Source: a virus
DNA: 64,000 nt
IMG/VR virus record: IMGVR_UViG_3300013094_004547
Span: 1 to 64,000 of that record
Reading direction: 5' to 3' (one strand)
The notes beneath the pieces were generated by a model. That model was not told the DNA's origin. It searched no databases and saw only the letters and a list, made by a program, of their open reading frames with translations. This document shows positions 51,457 to 59,922 of this stretch, in pieces; position 1 is the first letter of the stretch; every line of letters starts with the position of its first letter. A program made the position numbers and the translations under genes.

Positions 51457-52273
51457 CATCGATCATCTCTCCGTACCGCTCTGTTCTGAATTCCCGTTCG
51501 GCGAGATCGAGTTCGATGCGCGGCGCTCGGTTCGCCGACAGAGGGGGACGGGCCAACTTCCCGGCGCGTTCAAGCGCGCCGCTGCAGGTCGCGCAAAGCA
51601 GGTTCACAACCTCATTCCCGCCCAACAAGTCGAACTGGCTATGGACGTAAGATAATCCTTCGCGCTCTGGACAAACTTCGCACGTCAGCTTTCCTCGGGC
51701 TTCCAGCATCAGCGACTCTGCATAGCTGCGCTGCCCCCTCCATTCTGGCGTGGCGAGATATTCTGTGTAGGTCATCCGCGCGAGAACTTGCCGACGCTCT
51801 TCCTTCTCACGGTCGCGCAGGTTCCACTCCACTTTGCGCTGTTCGGACACAGCGTCTTCGCAAGCCGGGCAGATGAAACGGTAGCCTTCAGCCCATCGCT
51901 GTTCGTTGTTTGCGGCCCGCTTCAACACATCGCTCATCATCGAACGGCTAGTAATTGGTAGATTTTCACTGCATCGGTCACAGGAGATGCCGATAGAAAC
52001 GCCTTTTGAATGCCGAAGCATTAACGATGAAGATGGCTTTCCTACTGTAAGCAGAGCTAACTGGTTCGCGCTCGCCTCGGGTGCGTACCAGTAGGCGTAG
52101 ACGGCCGCTCTCAGCCGGTCGGAAGGATCGGTGACCTCGGCTAGCGCATCGACCTTGAGCGCTAGCCGCTGCCTCGCTTCAGCCAGCTCCGCGGCGACTC
52201 GCGCCTCCAGCAGGCGCAGATCGTCTGCTGCGTCCATAATCGCATCGAGTTCGGGGCTGGTCGGACGATCCAC
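51449..52273 (-). CDS. Zinc-finger protein with degenerate HNH-like domain
   Basis: 274 residues. N-terminal helical region, then a CDRC...CPAC zinc pair (about 97-137) and, near 168-235, the HNH-style pattern YTEYLATPEWRGQRSYAESL, CEVCPEREGLSYVHS and LLCATCSGA. The usual catalytic histidine pair and final CH are replaced (VHSQF, TCS), so nuclease activity is doubtful. Possibly a DNA-binding accessory. Confidence 0.65.
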   Translation of the reverse strand: MDRPTSPELDAIMDAADDLRLLEARVAAELAEARQRLALKVDALAEVTDPSDRLRAAVYAYWYAPEASANQLALLTVGKPSSSLMLRHSKGVSIGISCDRCSENLPITSRSMMSDVLKRAANNEQRWAEGYRFICPACEDAVSEQRKVEWNLRDREKEERRQVLARMTYTEYLATPEWRGQRSYAESLMLEARGKLTCEVCPEREGLSYVHSQFDLLGGNEVVNLLCATCSGALERAGKLARPPLSANRAPRIELDLAEREFRTERYGEMIDDV

Positions 52274-52340
52274 GGCGCTCTCCTGAACGAAGCTTCTGTC
52301 AGCGGTCAGACTATGCCGCCCGCACTACGAGGTCTGGGCG

Positions 52341-53522
52341 TCACGCCGCCTCGGTCGCCGGCGGGAACGGGGCCGGCATGTAGGCACCGAGCCCGCTCGC
52401 CAGCGACATCCACCGGGGCTTCACGTCGAGCTCGGCGAAGTAGGCCTCCCACGCGGCGCCCTCGTCCGAATCGGCGAGCACGAAGTGGGTGCAGCCGCTC
52501 GGCCACTGGCCGCGGCGGACCTGGTCCATGCCGGCGGCGTTGCGGGCGGCGAACAGGTCCGTCGCGGGCGCGCTGGGAGGTCCGGCTGCCGCTGCCGGTC
52601 CAGCTCCGCCGGACGAGGGAGCGCCGTTGCGCCAGAGCCCGCGCTCGAACCATCGGTGCAGCGCCCGGGCTTGGCTGCGATGCTGGGCACGGGTCCGCGC
52701 CTCGACGGCCGCGGCGTGAATCGCCCGCTCCTGGTCGGCGGGGTCGAGCGCCGCGAACAGCGCCACCGCCCGGGGGCGGTCCGCCGCGAGTCGCCCGCTC
52801 TCGGGGTAGGCCGCCCAGAGGCGCTCGAATCGCGCTGCGGTTTCAGGCGGCACCGCGGGCGGCGCTGCCCCCCGGCAGCCCTGCGACGGTCGGGGCCGGC
52901 GTTCGGCTCCTCGTTCGGGCCGATTCCCGATCCAGGCCTCCCGTTCGGAGATCCGTTCCTCCTCCAGCGAGCGCGTCCCCCCGCTGGCGGGGGGATAAAG
53001 GGGGGAGAATCCCTTGGTAGAATCTAGTTCTAAGTAGGCGGTCGGGTTTACCGACTCCGGTTCACCCGACTCCGGTTCACCCGTCGACGGCTCACCCGGA
53101 GTCGGTAAACCCGACTCCGGTGGAAGTCCTACCGCGGTCGGAAAACCCGACTGCGGTAGAGATGCAACAGTGGGTGTTTCGCCCTCCGACGGCGATGCCT
53201 TATCTGGCTCGTCCAGGACGATGTACTCGACGCCGCCGAATGACCCGCGCCCGGTCCGCGCCTCCTCGCGCTGGACCCATCCGCTGGCGATCAACTCCCG
53301 CATGATCCGCTGCATCTGCTCGCGGCCCATGGGCTTGCGCGCGTCGCCGCTGCCGGTGCCGAACCGGCGGCGCAGGTGCTCCTGGGAGATATTCCAGTCG
53401 TCGGGACGCGAGCGCAGGTAGCAGAGCAACCCGAGGGCATCGAGCGCCAGGTCCTCGTCGCGGAACACGTCGTTCCGGATCGTCGTGAAATCTCGATTGT
53501 GGCGTCGGCGTATGATCGTCAT
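52341..53522 (-). CDS. Replication initiator-like protein with internal Pro/Gly repeats
   Basis: 393 residues from the ATG at 53522. Residues ~1-100 form a winged-helix domain (FRDEDLALDALGLLCYLRSR, HLRRRFGTG, MRELIASGWVQREEA), the layout of phage O-type or initiator proteins. Residues ~125-175 are low-complexity GEP/ESGEP/TGEP repeats whose DNA contains an 18-bp inverted repeat. C-terminal half is helical. Probably binds the origin inside its own gene, as lambda O does. Confidence 0.7.
   Translation of the reverse strand: MTIIRRRHNRDFTTIRNDVFRDEDLALDALGLLCYLRSRPDDWNISQEHLRRRFGTGSGDARKPMGREQMQRIMRELIASGWVQREEARTGRGSFGGVEYIVLDEPDKASPSEGETPTVASLPQSGFPTAVGLPPESGLPTPGEPSTGEPESGEPESVNPTAYLELDSTKGFSPLYPPASGGTRSLEEERISEREAWIGNRPERGAERRPRPSQGCRGAAPPAVPPETAARFERLWAAYPESGRLAADRPRAVALFAALDPADQERAIHAAAVEARTRAQHRSQARALHRWFERGLWRNGAPSSGGAGPAAAAGPPSAPATDLFAARNAAGMDQVRRGQWPSGCTHFVLADSDEGAAWEAYFAELDVKPRWMSLASGLGAYMPAPFPPATEAA
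53041..53153. repeat. Iteron-like repeats and palindrome inside the initiator gene
   Basis: A perfect 18-bp inverted repeat pairs 53041-53058 with 53098-53115. Between them GACTCCGGTTCACCC occurs twice in tandem, then a diverged third copy. A related GTCGGAAAACCCGACT copy lies at 53138-53153. An AT-richer patch is adjacent at 53010-53035. Candidate origin. Confidence 0.6.
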
Positions 53523-53670
53523 GGCGGGCGCCTTCTTCAGGCAAGGCTGGAGCGCTTGGCCGCGAAGCCGGTCAGGGCTCGGGCACAATGAGATCCGGCG
53601 TCAGAATCGCTGGGTCAGCGCGACGTCGGGTCGGCGGAATAGTCGGGATCTCGCGGCGCAGACCGAGCCG
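53523..53670. other. Leader region upstream of the initiator gene
   Basis: GC-rich stretch between the initiator start and the next small gene; no supported gene on either strand and no clear terminator seen. Confidence 0.35.
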
Positions 53671-53853
53671 TCAGCCTCCGCCGAAAAGGACGGCGTCTGG
53701 AGACGGCAGCTCAGGACCTGCGGAGGGCCGGATCTCGTCCGGACCGGGCGGCATCAGTCGGGCACGAGGCGGGGACCTGACGCAGGGCGCGCGAGGATCA
53801 ATGGGGCCTCGCGCGGGGGGGCCGCGGGGCAGGGGCCAGAGCTGCTGGATCAT
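53671..53853 (-). CDS. Possible 60-residue proline-rich protein
   Basis: MIQQLWPLPRGPPARGPIDP then a Pro/Arg-rich sequence. GGAG is present upstream at a slightly long distance. Low-complexity composition makes it uncertain. Confidence 0.35.
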   Translation of the reverse strand: MIQQLWPLPRGPPARGPIDPRAPCVRSPPRARLMPPGPDEIRPSAGPELPSPDAVLFGGG

Positions 53854-53871
53854 GGCGTCAGCGCTCCGGGA

Positions 53872-54330
53872 TCAGGCGGCGATCGTGGAGCCAGCGACAG
53901 GCGCATCGGGCTGCTGTGCGGCCGTCGGGGCGGGCGCTGCGCCGGTCGCGCCAATCCCAGTCGCGGGATCGGGCAGCAGCGCAGCGGCGGTAGCGCTGGA
54001 GCTGGAGGTGTCCGCCGCTGCCCCCGTGGCCGTGCCGTCCGCGCTCGCCGGCGCGAGCTTGGCGAGGATCGCGTCCGTGCTGGCGATCGACGCGTCGAGC
54101 TCGGTCGTGTCGATCGCCGCCGGCGCGGCCGTGGCCAGGGTCTTCAGCATGTCGCTGTGCGCCTTCTGGGTCTCGAAGACGCCGACCAGGACCTCGGCGA
54201 TGACGGCGTTCTGCGCCTCGATCCGGGCGACCGATGCTTCGATGCTCATGAGCTTGCCTGTGAGGTCGCCGAGGAAGGCCCGGATGGACGGGCGACCGCG
54301 TCCGAACGGGGAGAGGGAGAGGAGGCCCAC
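53872..54330 (-). CDS. Helical phage protein with Ala/Pro-rich tail
   Basis: 152 residues: basic start, helical middle with IEASVARIEAQNAVIAEVL, Ala/Thr/Ser/Pro-rich tail containing PATGIGATG. It resembles its upstream neighbour at the tail (PATGI), suggesting related genes. Unknown role in the early region. Confidence 0.55.
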   Translation of the reverse strand: MGLLSLSPFGRGRPSIRAFLGDLTGKLMSIEASVARIEAQNAVIAEVLVGVFETQKAHSDMLKTLATAAPAAIDTTELDASIASTDAILAKLAPASADGTATGAAADTSSSSATAAALLPDPATGIGATGAAPAPTAAQQPDAPVAGSTIAA

Positions 54331-54333
54331 CGC

Positions 54334-54708
54334 TTAAGCCTGCGGGGACGGGATGGCCGGGGCGGCAACCGCGAGGGCGGGATCGATGCCGGTGGCGGGC
54401 TCGGGAATCGCAGGTGCGGGCACGGCGGCCGCGCTCGCGCCGATACGCGGCGTCCCGCCCGGACCCTGGTCCGGGCCAAGGAGATCGAGTCGCCGCAGCG
54501 TGTCGGCTTGGCGGGCACCGGCCAGCGCCAGGCAGTCGATGATGCCGAGGTTGTTGAGCCGAATGGCAGCGGAGGTCGCCGAGGTGTTGAGCTCCAGCGC
54601 GTCGTTCTTGATGCGCAGGTCCTGGATGATGTCGGCCAGCAGCTCCTCGAGCTTTCGACCCGTCGGGTTGCCGGCCGACATCAGCACCTTGGTGGTGGGC
54701 GTGCTCAT
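54334..54708 (-). CDS. Helical phage protein related in tail to its neighbour
   Basis: 124 residues, KLEELLADIIQDLRIKNDAL in the helical half and PEPATGIDPALAVAAP at the end, sharing the PATGI motif with the next gene. Three bases separate the two. No family recognised. Confidence 0.55.
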   Translation of the reverse strand: MSTPTTKVLMSAGNPTGRKLEELLADIIQDLRIKNDALELNTSATSAAIRLNNLGIIDCLALAGARQADTLRRLDLLGPDQGPGGTPRIGASAAAVPAPAIPEPATGIDPALAVAAPAIPSPQA

Positions 54709-54831
54709 CGATGACCTCGGGAGGGTTGCCGCGCGCAGGCGGAGGGGCGGCCGGGAGAGGCCGTGAATCGAGTCGCAGCTGGAGTCTGGCGGGAGTCGGG
54801 GCCGCTCTGCGGCCTGCTCCCGGGCGCCACG

Positions 54832-55365
54832 TTAGGCGTCCGGTCCGGGTGACGCCGGCAGCGTCGGGGGTTCAGTCGTGTTACCGAGCTGATCACGAAG
54901 CGGGCATTCGAAGTCACACCACTCCGACCCCGCGTTTATGCAGGTGCCGTTGCCGGTCTGGCCGCAGTCGTCGGCCGGGTCATAGTCGTCCGGCTCGTCG
55001 TTCCAGTCGTCGGGTTCGGGATAGTCGAGGTCGTGCTCGTCCATCTCGGCTTGGAGGCGCTGGGTCTGACGCCCCTTGCACGCCCCGCACACGCGGTAGG
55101 TTAGCCCGCTCAGCCCTTCGTCGTAGCAGCGTGTCCAGACGAGGTCGGTCACGTTGGCTTTGCACCAGTCACAGGTGCCGCTGTGCGCTTCCTCGGTCGC
55201 CTCGTAGGCACGATCCGCCTCCAGGCACTCCTGGCACATGAGGATCGTCTCGCAGCCGAAGCTGTCCGTCTCGCCCTGGATGTTGGCGATGGCCGAGCGC
55301 TCGGGGTGCTCGTCGCACCTCGCGCCATCGGGTAGCGGGTGGCGGCGTCCGGGTAAGCCGCTCAT
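54832..55365 (-). CDS. Cys-rich zinc-binding protein
   Basis: 177 residues with several CxxC pairs: MCQECLEAD, CDWCKANVTD, CGACKGRQTQ, then two later cysteines in WCDFECPL. Acidic C-terminal region. Multiple zinc knuckles imply nucleic-acid or protein binding. It lies just after the MT-A70 gene, sharing four bases. Confidence 0.6.
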   Translation of the reverse strand: MSGLPGRRHPLPDGARCDEHPERSAIANIQGETDSFGCETILMCQECLEADRAYEATEEAHSGTCDWCKANVTDLVWTRCYDEGLSGLTYRVCGACKGRQTQRLQAEMDEHDLDYPEPDDWNDEPDDYDPADDCGQTGNGTCINAGSEWCDFECPLRDQLGNTTEPPTLPASPGPDA

Positions 55366-56224
55366 TCGGCCGCCTCGCTCATCGCGGGCGGAGCGGCGTA
55401 CAGATTCGTGAAGTCCGGCCGGGCGAGCCGCTGAAAGGCCTCGCCGTAGGGGGGGTACGAGCAGGCACGCACCAGGTCATAGAAGCCCTCCGGCTTCTCG
55501 CTGTTGGCGCCCACCGGCCAATCGTGATCGGTCCGGGTCGAGCGGGCGGCTGACCGCGTCTTCAGCTCGCCCCGCACGGCGAAGATCACCTGCTCGGTCG
55601 TGTTCCGGAAGTAGCGGCCGAGGCCGAGATCCCTCTTCGTCCAGGTGTGGAGCGTCTTGTGCTGGAAGCCCCAGGCCGGGAGCAGGTTGAGGGCGAGCCC
55701 GATCGTGTTGTTGGTCGCCCAGAGGTAGAGGTGGCAATTGTCCTCGGCCCAGGATTCGACGGGCATCGCCGCGATGTCGGCGATCGACATGGTCGCGTAA
55801 TCGTGCCCGCTGGATTCGGAGATGTTGTCCTCCTGCCAGGGCGGATCGAACACGAGGGTGCGAAAACGGCCTTCGACCGGAGCGAGGTCCAGAATCCGGA
55901 TCTCGTCGCGCATGCGCAGGAGCTTGGTGTGCGGGCCGTCGACGCGGCCCTTGGCGTCCATCTCGGCGAGCAGCGGCCGAACCGGTCCGGATCGGCCGCG
56001 GCCGCCTCGCACACGTCCATGATCTTCCGGAGCTGCCGGCCGGAGATGTCAAACCGGCGCCCGATTGCGTCCAGCGTCAGGGAAGGGCGTGAAACTTTCA
56101 CGACCTTGAGGCCGCCCTTGCCGCCCGCCGCCATGCGATCGCGCGCCGCCTCCTGCTCCTTGTCCAGGAGGGAGCGGGCCATCGTGTCGATCTCGCTGGG
56201 GACGAAACGCAAAGCGCCCGGCAT
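55362..56224 (-). pseudogene. MT-A70 adenine methyltransferase gene with an apparent one-base frameshift
   Basis: The start (MPGALRFVPSEIDTMARSLL) leads into a helix-turn-helix (IGRRFDISGRQLRKIMDVCE), then AAADPDRFG. The frame must slip by -1 there (near 55976) to continue PLLAEMDAKGRVDGPHTKLL and the MT-A70 domain: the DPPW active-site motif, EDNCHLYLWATNNTIGLALN, WGFQHKTLHTWTKRD and PPYGEAFQRLARPDF. MT-A70 enzymes make N6-methyladenine. A GTG at 56012 could still make the catalytic half alone (55362-56012). Confidence 0.75.
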
Positions 56225-56327
56225 CAGGCTTCCCTGGAGGGGTGACGGAGTACGAGTGGAGGCGCGCGAGTGAGCGCGCCGGGACGTCATGCCGACGTGA
56301 AACCAGGCATGAGCGACTGGGCCGCCA

Positions 56328-56528
56328 TCAGACGAACCCCCGCCGCAGCGGTACGCGCAGGGCCTTCTCGGCCGCCCGACCCTCGCGTCGCGCCTGCCAC
56401 CGCAGAGCGATGAGCAGCCCGAGCTGGACCGGCGCCGTGAGCAGCGCGGCGAAGCTCGGATGCACCATGATCGCGGTTACGACGACGACCGCGATCAGGA
56501 GCCAGAGGGAGAGAGAGCGGGCGGCCAT
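56328..56528 (-). CDS. Small membrane protein
   Basis: 66 residues with one or two hydrophobic helices (LSLWLLIAVVVVTAIMVHPS and LTAPVQLGLLIALRW) and an Arg-rich end. One base separates it from the next small gene. Confidence 0.55.
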   Translation of the reverse strand: MAARSLSLWLLIAVVVVTAIMVHPSFAALLTAPVQLGLLIALRWQARREGRAAEKALRVPLRRGFV

Positions 56529-56529
56529 G

Positions 56530-56733
56530 TCAGCGCTCTCCCGCCGCGCTGAAGCCGCGGATGCAGTGCGAATCCCCGTTCGCCCCGCTCACGACGATCA
56601 CGGTGCCACCGCCGCGGATGCAGGCCTCGCGCAGGGCCGTCTCCTGCAACGAGCAGGAGTTCGCGGCCCAGGCGATGATGCCGACGATCGCGACGGCCGC
56701 GGCCCCGACGGAGAGGGTGTGGAGGACGTCCAT
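56530..56733 (-). CDS. Small secreted or membrane protein
   Basis: 67 residues: a hydrophobic helix (VGAAAVAIVGIIAWAANSC) and three cysteines in the C-terminal half. A signal or anchor is likely. Located right after the periplasmic binding protein gene. Confidence 0.5.
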   Translation of the reverse strand: MDVLHTLSVGAAAVAIVGIIAWAANSCSLQETALREACIRGGGTVIVVSGANGDSHCIRGFSAAGER

Positions 56734-56740
56734 CACAGCC

Positions 56741-57628
56741 TCAGTTCTGAGGCTGGGCGATCGCCTGGATCTGCGGCTTGGCGGCCGTGAAGGCGCGCAG
56801 CAGCTGATCGTAGGCGCGCTCGTTGGCGTTCACCCAGGGCAGCGCGGTGACGAACAAGGCGTCGACCGCGATGGTGTCGAGGGTCTTGGTGCCGAACACG
56901 AGGCCGCCTGGCTGGATTCGCGGGTACGTGCCGGCCGGGATCTCGCCGTAGCCGTAGACCGGCTGGCCGCGGGCATCCTTGGCCGAGCCCACCATCTCGC
57001 GGTCGTCGGAGCGGACGAGCACCACGCGGTCCCCTTGAGCCTGGGCGTCGTTCTTGATGAACGACGCGTTGAGCGCGCCGACCCACAGGGCGCACTGCAC
57101 CTGGCTGCCGTCGGCGACGGCCGAGAGCGCCCGCACGCCCGAGCGGGTGTCGACGTTCACCGGCCCGAAGCGCTTCTTGTCGGCAAGCGCGAACGCGTCC
57201 CACGTGGTGCGGCCGCCCGAGCCGTCGGGGCCCACCGCCACCGTGGTGGCCTTGCCGAGGTCCGTGATCCGCGAGACCCCAGCGGCCCGGTTGCACAGCA
57301 GGTGGACCTGCTCCTGGTAGAGCACGCCGGCCCGCTCGATCGTGGAGAGCGCGGCCGCGTTCTTCGAACTGTAGACCAGCAGCGCGTCGGACTGGACGAA
57401 GGCGCCGTCACACTGCCCGGCGGTGATCTTGTCCAGGTTGTCGAGCGAGCCCTGGGTCGGGACCACCTCGAGCTTCAAGCTTCCGGCCTTGCTCTTCAGG
57501 ATGTGGCCGGCCCGGAAGTAGTTGCCGGATTCGGAGCCGGTGCAGAGGCGGAAAGCCGGCGGCTCGGCCGCGAGGGCGGCAGAGGAACCGGCGAGGACGA
57601 AGGCGAGGGCAGCGAGCGAAGCGCGCAT
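56741..57628 (-). CDS. TAXI-type periplasmic substrate-binding protein
   Basis: 295 residues with a signal peptide (MRASLAALAFVLAGSSAALA). Binding-protein signatures: LCTGSESGNYFRAG, VVPTQGSLDNLDKITAGQCD, GAFVQSDALLVY and VAVGPDGSGGRTTWDAF, as in TAXI family receptors of TRAP transporters. Such a protein normally works with two membrane subunits, and none is encoded nearby. Within the phage region it is probably cargo affecting host envelope physiology. Confidence 0.8.
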   Translation of the reverse strand: MRASLAALAFVLAGSSAALAAEPPAFRLCTGSESGNYFRAGHILKSKAGSLKLEVVPTQGSLDNLDKITAGQCDGAFVQSDALLVYSSKNAAALSTIERAGVLYQEQVHLLCNRAAGVSRITDLGKATTVAVGPDGSGGRTTWDAFALADKKRFGPVNVDTRSGVRALSAVADGSQVQCALWVGALNASFIKNDAQAQGDRVVLVRSDDREMVGSAKDARGQPVYGYGEIPAGTYPRIQPGGLVFGTKTLDTIAVDALFVTALPWVNANERAYDQLLRAFTAAKPQIQAIAQPQN

Positions 57629-57637
57629 GGACGTGAC

Positions 57638-57835
57638 TCAGGCTCCGGGTGGTGGGTGGAGGTCGGTGTGCTGGCCGCGCGACCAGAGGCGCGGGTCCCA
57701 TTCCCGGGCTCGCGTCTGCAGGCGGCGGGAGCAGGCCAGGATCGGCGTCGCGATCCAGCCGATCGCCAGGAACGGCACGGCCAAAGCCTGAAGGCACGCG
57801 GCGAGCCCGCGTAGGACGAAGGCGGCTGCGATCAT
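57638..57835 (-). CDS. Small membrane protein
   Basis: 65 residues with one hydrophobic helix region (LAACLQALAVPFLAIGWIAT) and a basic C-terminus. Overlaps the next gene by four bases. Confidence 0.5.
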   Translation of the reverse strand: MIAAAFVLRGLAACLQALAVPFLAIGWIATPILACSRRLQTRAREWDPRLWSRGQHTDLHPPPGA

Positions 57836-58260
57836 CGCCCGCCCCAGACTTCAGCGAGCTGCTGCCGGATCGTGGCTGCCTGACGCTCCAAGCGCGCCTG
57901 CCGGCAGACGCGCGCCGCCTCCTGCAGGGAGGCCGGCGACGCGTCCGGATTCACGAACACGAACAGCTCGGGCCCGTAGACCTCGATCAGCCGGTGGTAC
58001 GTGTTGCCCGACGGCGATGACGTACCGGACAGCCACTTCTCGACCGTCTTGGCCGAGATCTGTGTGTCTGCCTCGATGCAGGCGGCGGTCTTCTGCGGGT
58101 GGATCGTCCGCAGGAACTCGGCGATGCGCGCGCCGAAAATCTGGGGTTCGAGTACCCCAAGGTTTCGGAAGACTCCCTCAGATCTTCGCACGGGATTCCT
58201 CGATGCTGTGGGCATCGAGGAGCGGCCAATCGGGCCGGTCGGAAAAAGCGAGGCGGTCAT
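57832..58260 (-). CDS. Helix-turn-helix regulatory-like protein
   Basis: 142 residues. Residues ~50-85 (KTAACIEADTQISAKTVEKW) resemble an HTH; the remainder is helical. Located among early leftward genes, so an early regulator is plausible. Target unknown. Confidence 0.6.
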   Translation of the reverse strand: MTASLFPTGPIGRSSMPTASRNPVRRSEGVFRNLGVLEPQIFGARIAEFLRTIHPQKTAACIEADTQISAKTVEKWLSGTSSPSGNTYHRLIEVYGPELFVFVNPDASPASLQEAARVCRQARLERQAATIRQQLAEVWGGR

Positions 58261-58571
58261 TGATCGTCCCTCGCGAGGAGGTCGACGGAACGATGATCGA
58301 GGTCACGCGCCAGCGCTTGGAGGCTGATGGGCGCGTGAGACACGGCAGGGGCGGTCCGCGTGATGCGGGCCGCCTCGACGTTTGGGAGCTGGGCTGCGGA
58401 TGCCCAGTGCAGCAGGAAGAAGCCGGTCCCCGCCACCAGCAGCCATGCGGCTATGCGGGCGCACGGCTGGCCGACAGCGCGATCCGCACGGTTGATATGG
58501 CCAAGCTGCGCGAACAGCGCGGCCCAGACGGCAGCCTCGACGCACAGGATCGGCGAGAGCCAACCGGGCAT
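58257..58571 (-). CDS. Small two-helix membrane protein
   Basis: 104 residues with hydrophobic helices at ~8-25 (LCVEAAVWAALFAQ) and ~40-58 (AAWLLVAGTGFFLLHWASAA). Start overlaps the upstream stop (TGATG). Confidence 0.6.
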   Translation of the reverse strand: MPGWLSPILCVEAAVWAALFAQLGHINRADRAVGQPCARIAAWLLVAGTGFFLLHWASAAQLPNVEAARITRTAPAVSHAPISLQALARDLDHRSVDLLARDDQ

Positions 58572-59026
58572 CAGGCGCCTCCCGCGGTTGGCACCGCTGG
58601 GAGGAGACGAGCCCCCGGAGCTTGGTTTTGGAGACCGGCCCGCGCCCACACGCTCAGCAATTGGGTGCTGTCTCTCCAGCTGTCACCGCTCATAGGTTGC
58701 TTCGGCTGCGGTTCCCGGCAGTGGGCCGTACTCCCACTCTCAGACGCCCCATCGGGCGAATTACTGCCCGGCACGAAGCCGGGACCGGAGGCCGAGGTCA
58801 GGCCGTCGCCATCACCCGTCGCTTCCGGCACGACCTTCTCAACGGACTGGCTCGGAAGGGCCGTCGCCCAGTCCCCACCGTCGCCCTGGTCGCCTCGGGC
58901 CGCTCTTGCCGCGCCATCGCGCGTATCTGGTTCTTCGTCCTCCAAAGGCGGCCGGAGCCCGAAGGCCCCGGCCAAGTCCAGGGAGGAAACGCCCACCATG
59001 GGGCATCTCCGGTCGGCGGACGCCAT
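58571..59026 (-). CDS. Hypothetical protein, 151 aa
   Basis: From MASADRRCPMVGVSSLDLAG; a second start lies nine codons in. The sequence is Asp/Gly/Ala-rich, likely partly disordered, with a short C-terminal helical part. No domain recognised. Confidence 0.5.
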   Translation of the reverse strand: MASADRRCPMVGVSSLDLAGAFGLRPPLEDEEPDTRDGAARAARGDQGDGGDWATALPSQSVEKVVPEATGDGDGLTSASGPGFVPGSNSPDGASESGSTAHCREPQPKQPMSGDSWRDSTQLLSVWARAGLQNQAPGARLLPAVPTAGGA

Positions 59027-59149
59027 ACCGACGGCCGGAGCTGGGGCGACGCGCTTGCCGGAGGCTCGCGATGCGTCGAAGCTGTGAGGATGGAGAGTCG
59101 GGTTGGGGCCCGACTCTCCTCGCGACCACCCATGCAGTTGGAGGCGACC

Positions 59150-59395
59150 ATGAGCGACCGCGATCTGCGGGCGAGGATCGACGACTTGGAGGCCGAGATG
59201 ATCGCACAGCGGTTCGCCGTGCACGCGATCATCGACAGCCTCAGGGCCATGCCGGACGATCAGCAGTTCAAGGACATCCACTACCACGCGATGGGCAATC
59301 TGGCCGTCTCGCTGGCAGACAAGCCGATCTGGCCGGCGGCCAAGAAGGCCTTGGAGCTGATCTTCAGAGAAGCGATCCCCGACGAAAACCATTAG
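59150..59395 (+). CDS. Small helical protein on the opposite strand
   Basis: 81 residues, MSDRDLRARIDDLEAEMIAQ and a coiled helical body. GGAG six bases before the ATG. Tail-to-tail with the next minus gene (four-base overlap). Confidence 0.6.
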   Translation: MSDRDLRARIDDLEAEMIAQRFAVHAIIDSLRAMPDDQQFKDIHYHAMGNLAVSLADKPIWPAAKKALELIFREAIPDENH

Positions 59396-59697
59396 GCCGC
59401 CCCCGCCTTTGCTTCGGCCAAGAGCTGGCAGAGGCGGTTATTCAGCGCCTGTGCCTCGTCGAGTGTGAGGGAGAGGCGGCGCCACGAGTTCTCCACGGGA
59501 GCGTGGCCCGTGCGGAAGGCCGTCAGCTCGTGCTCCATCACCGTGATGCGACGGGCATAGGGGTCGTAGGTCGCCTCGATCCACGACTCGCAATCGGTCA
59601 CGCTGGTGGTGCGGAAGCGTCGGCGAAAGCCGGTGGCCGTGGCCTCGTGGTCAAGGCATTCGACGCGCTCGTCGCGGATGAGGTCGGAGCCGGACAT
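59392..59697 (-). CDS. Hypothetical early protein
   Basis: 101 residues, soluble, with FRTTSVTDCESWIEATYDPY and a helical C-terminus. It follows directly on the Cro-like gene (one-base overlap), so is first-stage early. Confidence 0.55.
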   Translation of the reverse strand: MSGSDLIRDERVECLDHEATATGFRRRFRTTSVTDCESWIEATYDPYARRITVMEHELTAFRTGHAPVENSWRRLSLTLDEAQALNNRLCQLLAEAKAGAA

Positions 59698-59915
59698 CAG
59701 GCAGCAGCCCCCTCGGTGGGGGCGGCGTCGCGAACCCAGTCACGAAGGCCAACCGAGCCCTGGGTGACTTCTTCGATGCGGATGGCGACTTCGATCGAGG
59801 GGCCACGCTCTCCGTACTTCAGCTTCCGAATGCCATGCGCAGTGATCCTGCCGACGCGCTTCGCCATGGCGAAGTCGTCGAGGTTCTCGGAGCGCATGTA
59901 GTCGATGAGCCTCAT
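59697..59915 (-). CDS. Cro-like repressor
   Basis: 72 residues from the ATG at 59915: MRLIDYMRSENLDDFAMAKR, then RITAHGIRKLKYGERGPSIE, a compact HTH. Divergent from the CI-like gene with shared operators. A start further upstream (59936) would lie within an operator and is unlikely; the ATG is close to the predicted transcription start, so the mRNA may be nearly leaderless. Confidence 0.75.
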   Translation of the reverse strand: MRLIDYMRSENLDDFAMAKRVGRITAHGIRKLKYGERGPSIEVAIRIEEVTQGSVGLRDWVRDAAPTEGAAA

Positions 59916-59922
59916 ACCCCAC

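Noticed and set aside
53000-53160. CRISPR-like array from short direct repeats
   Set aside because: The repeats are short, adjacent without spacers, and inside a coding gene. Better explained as iteron-like repeats.
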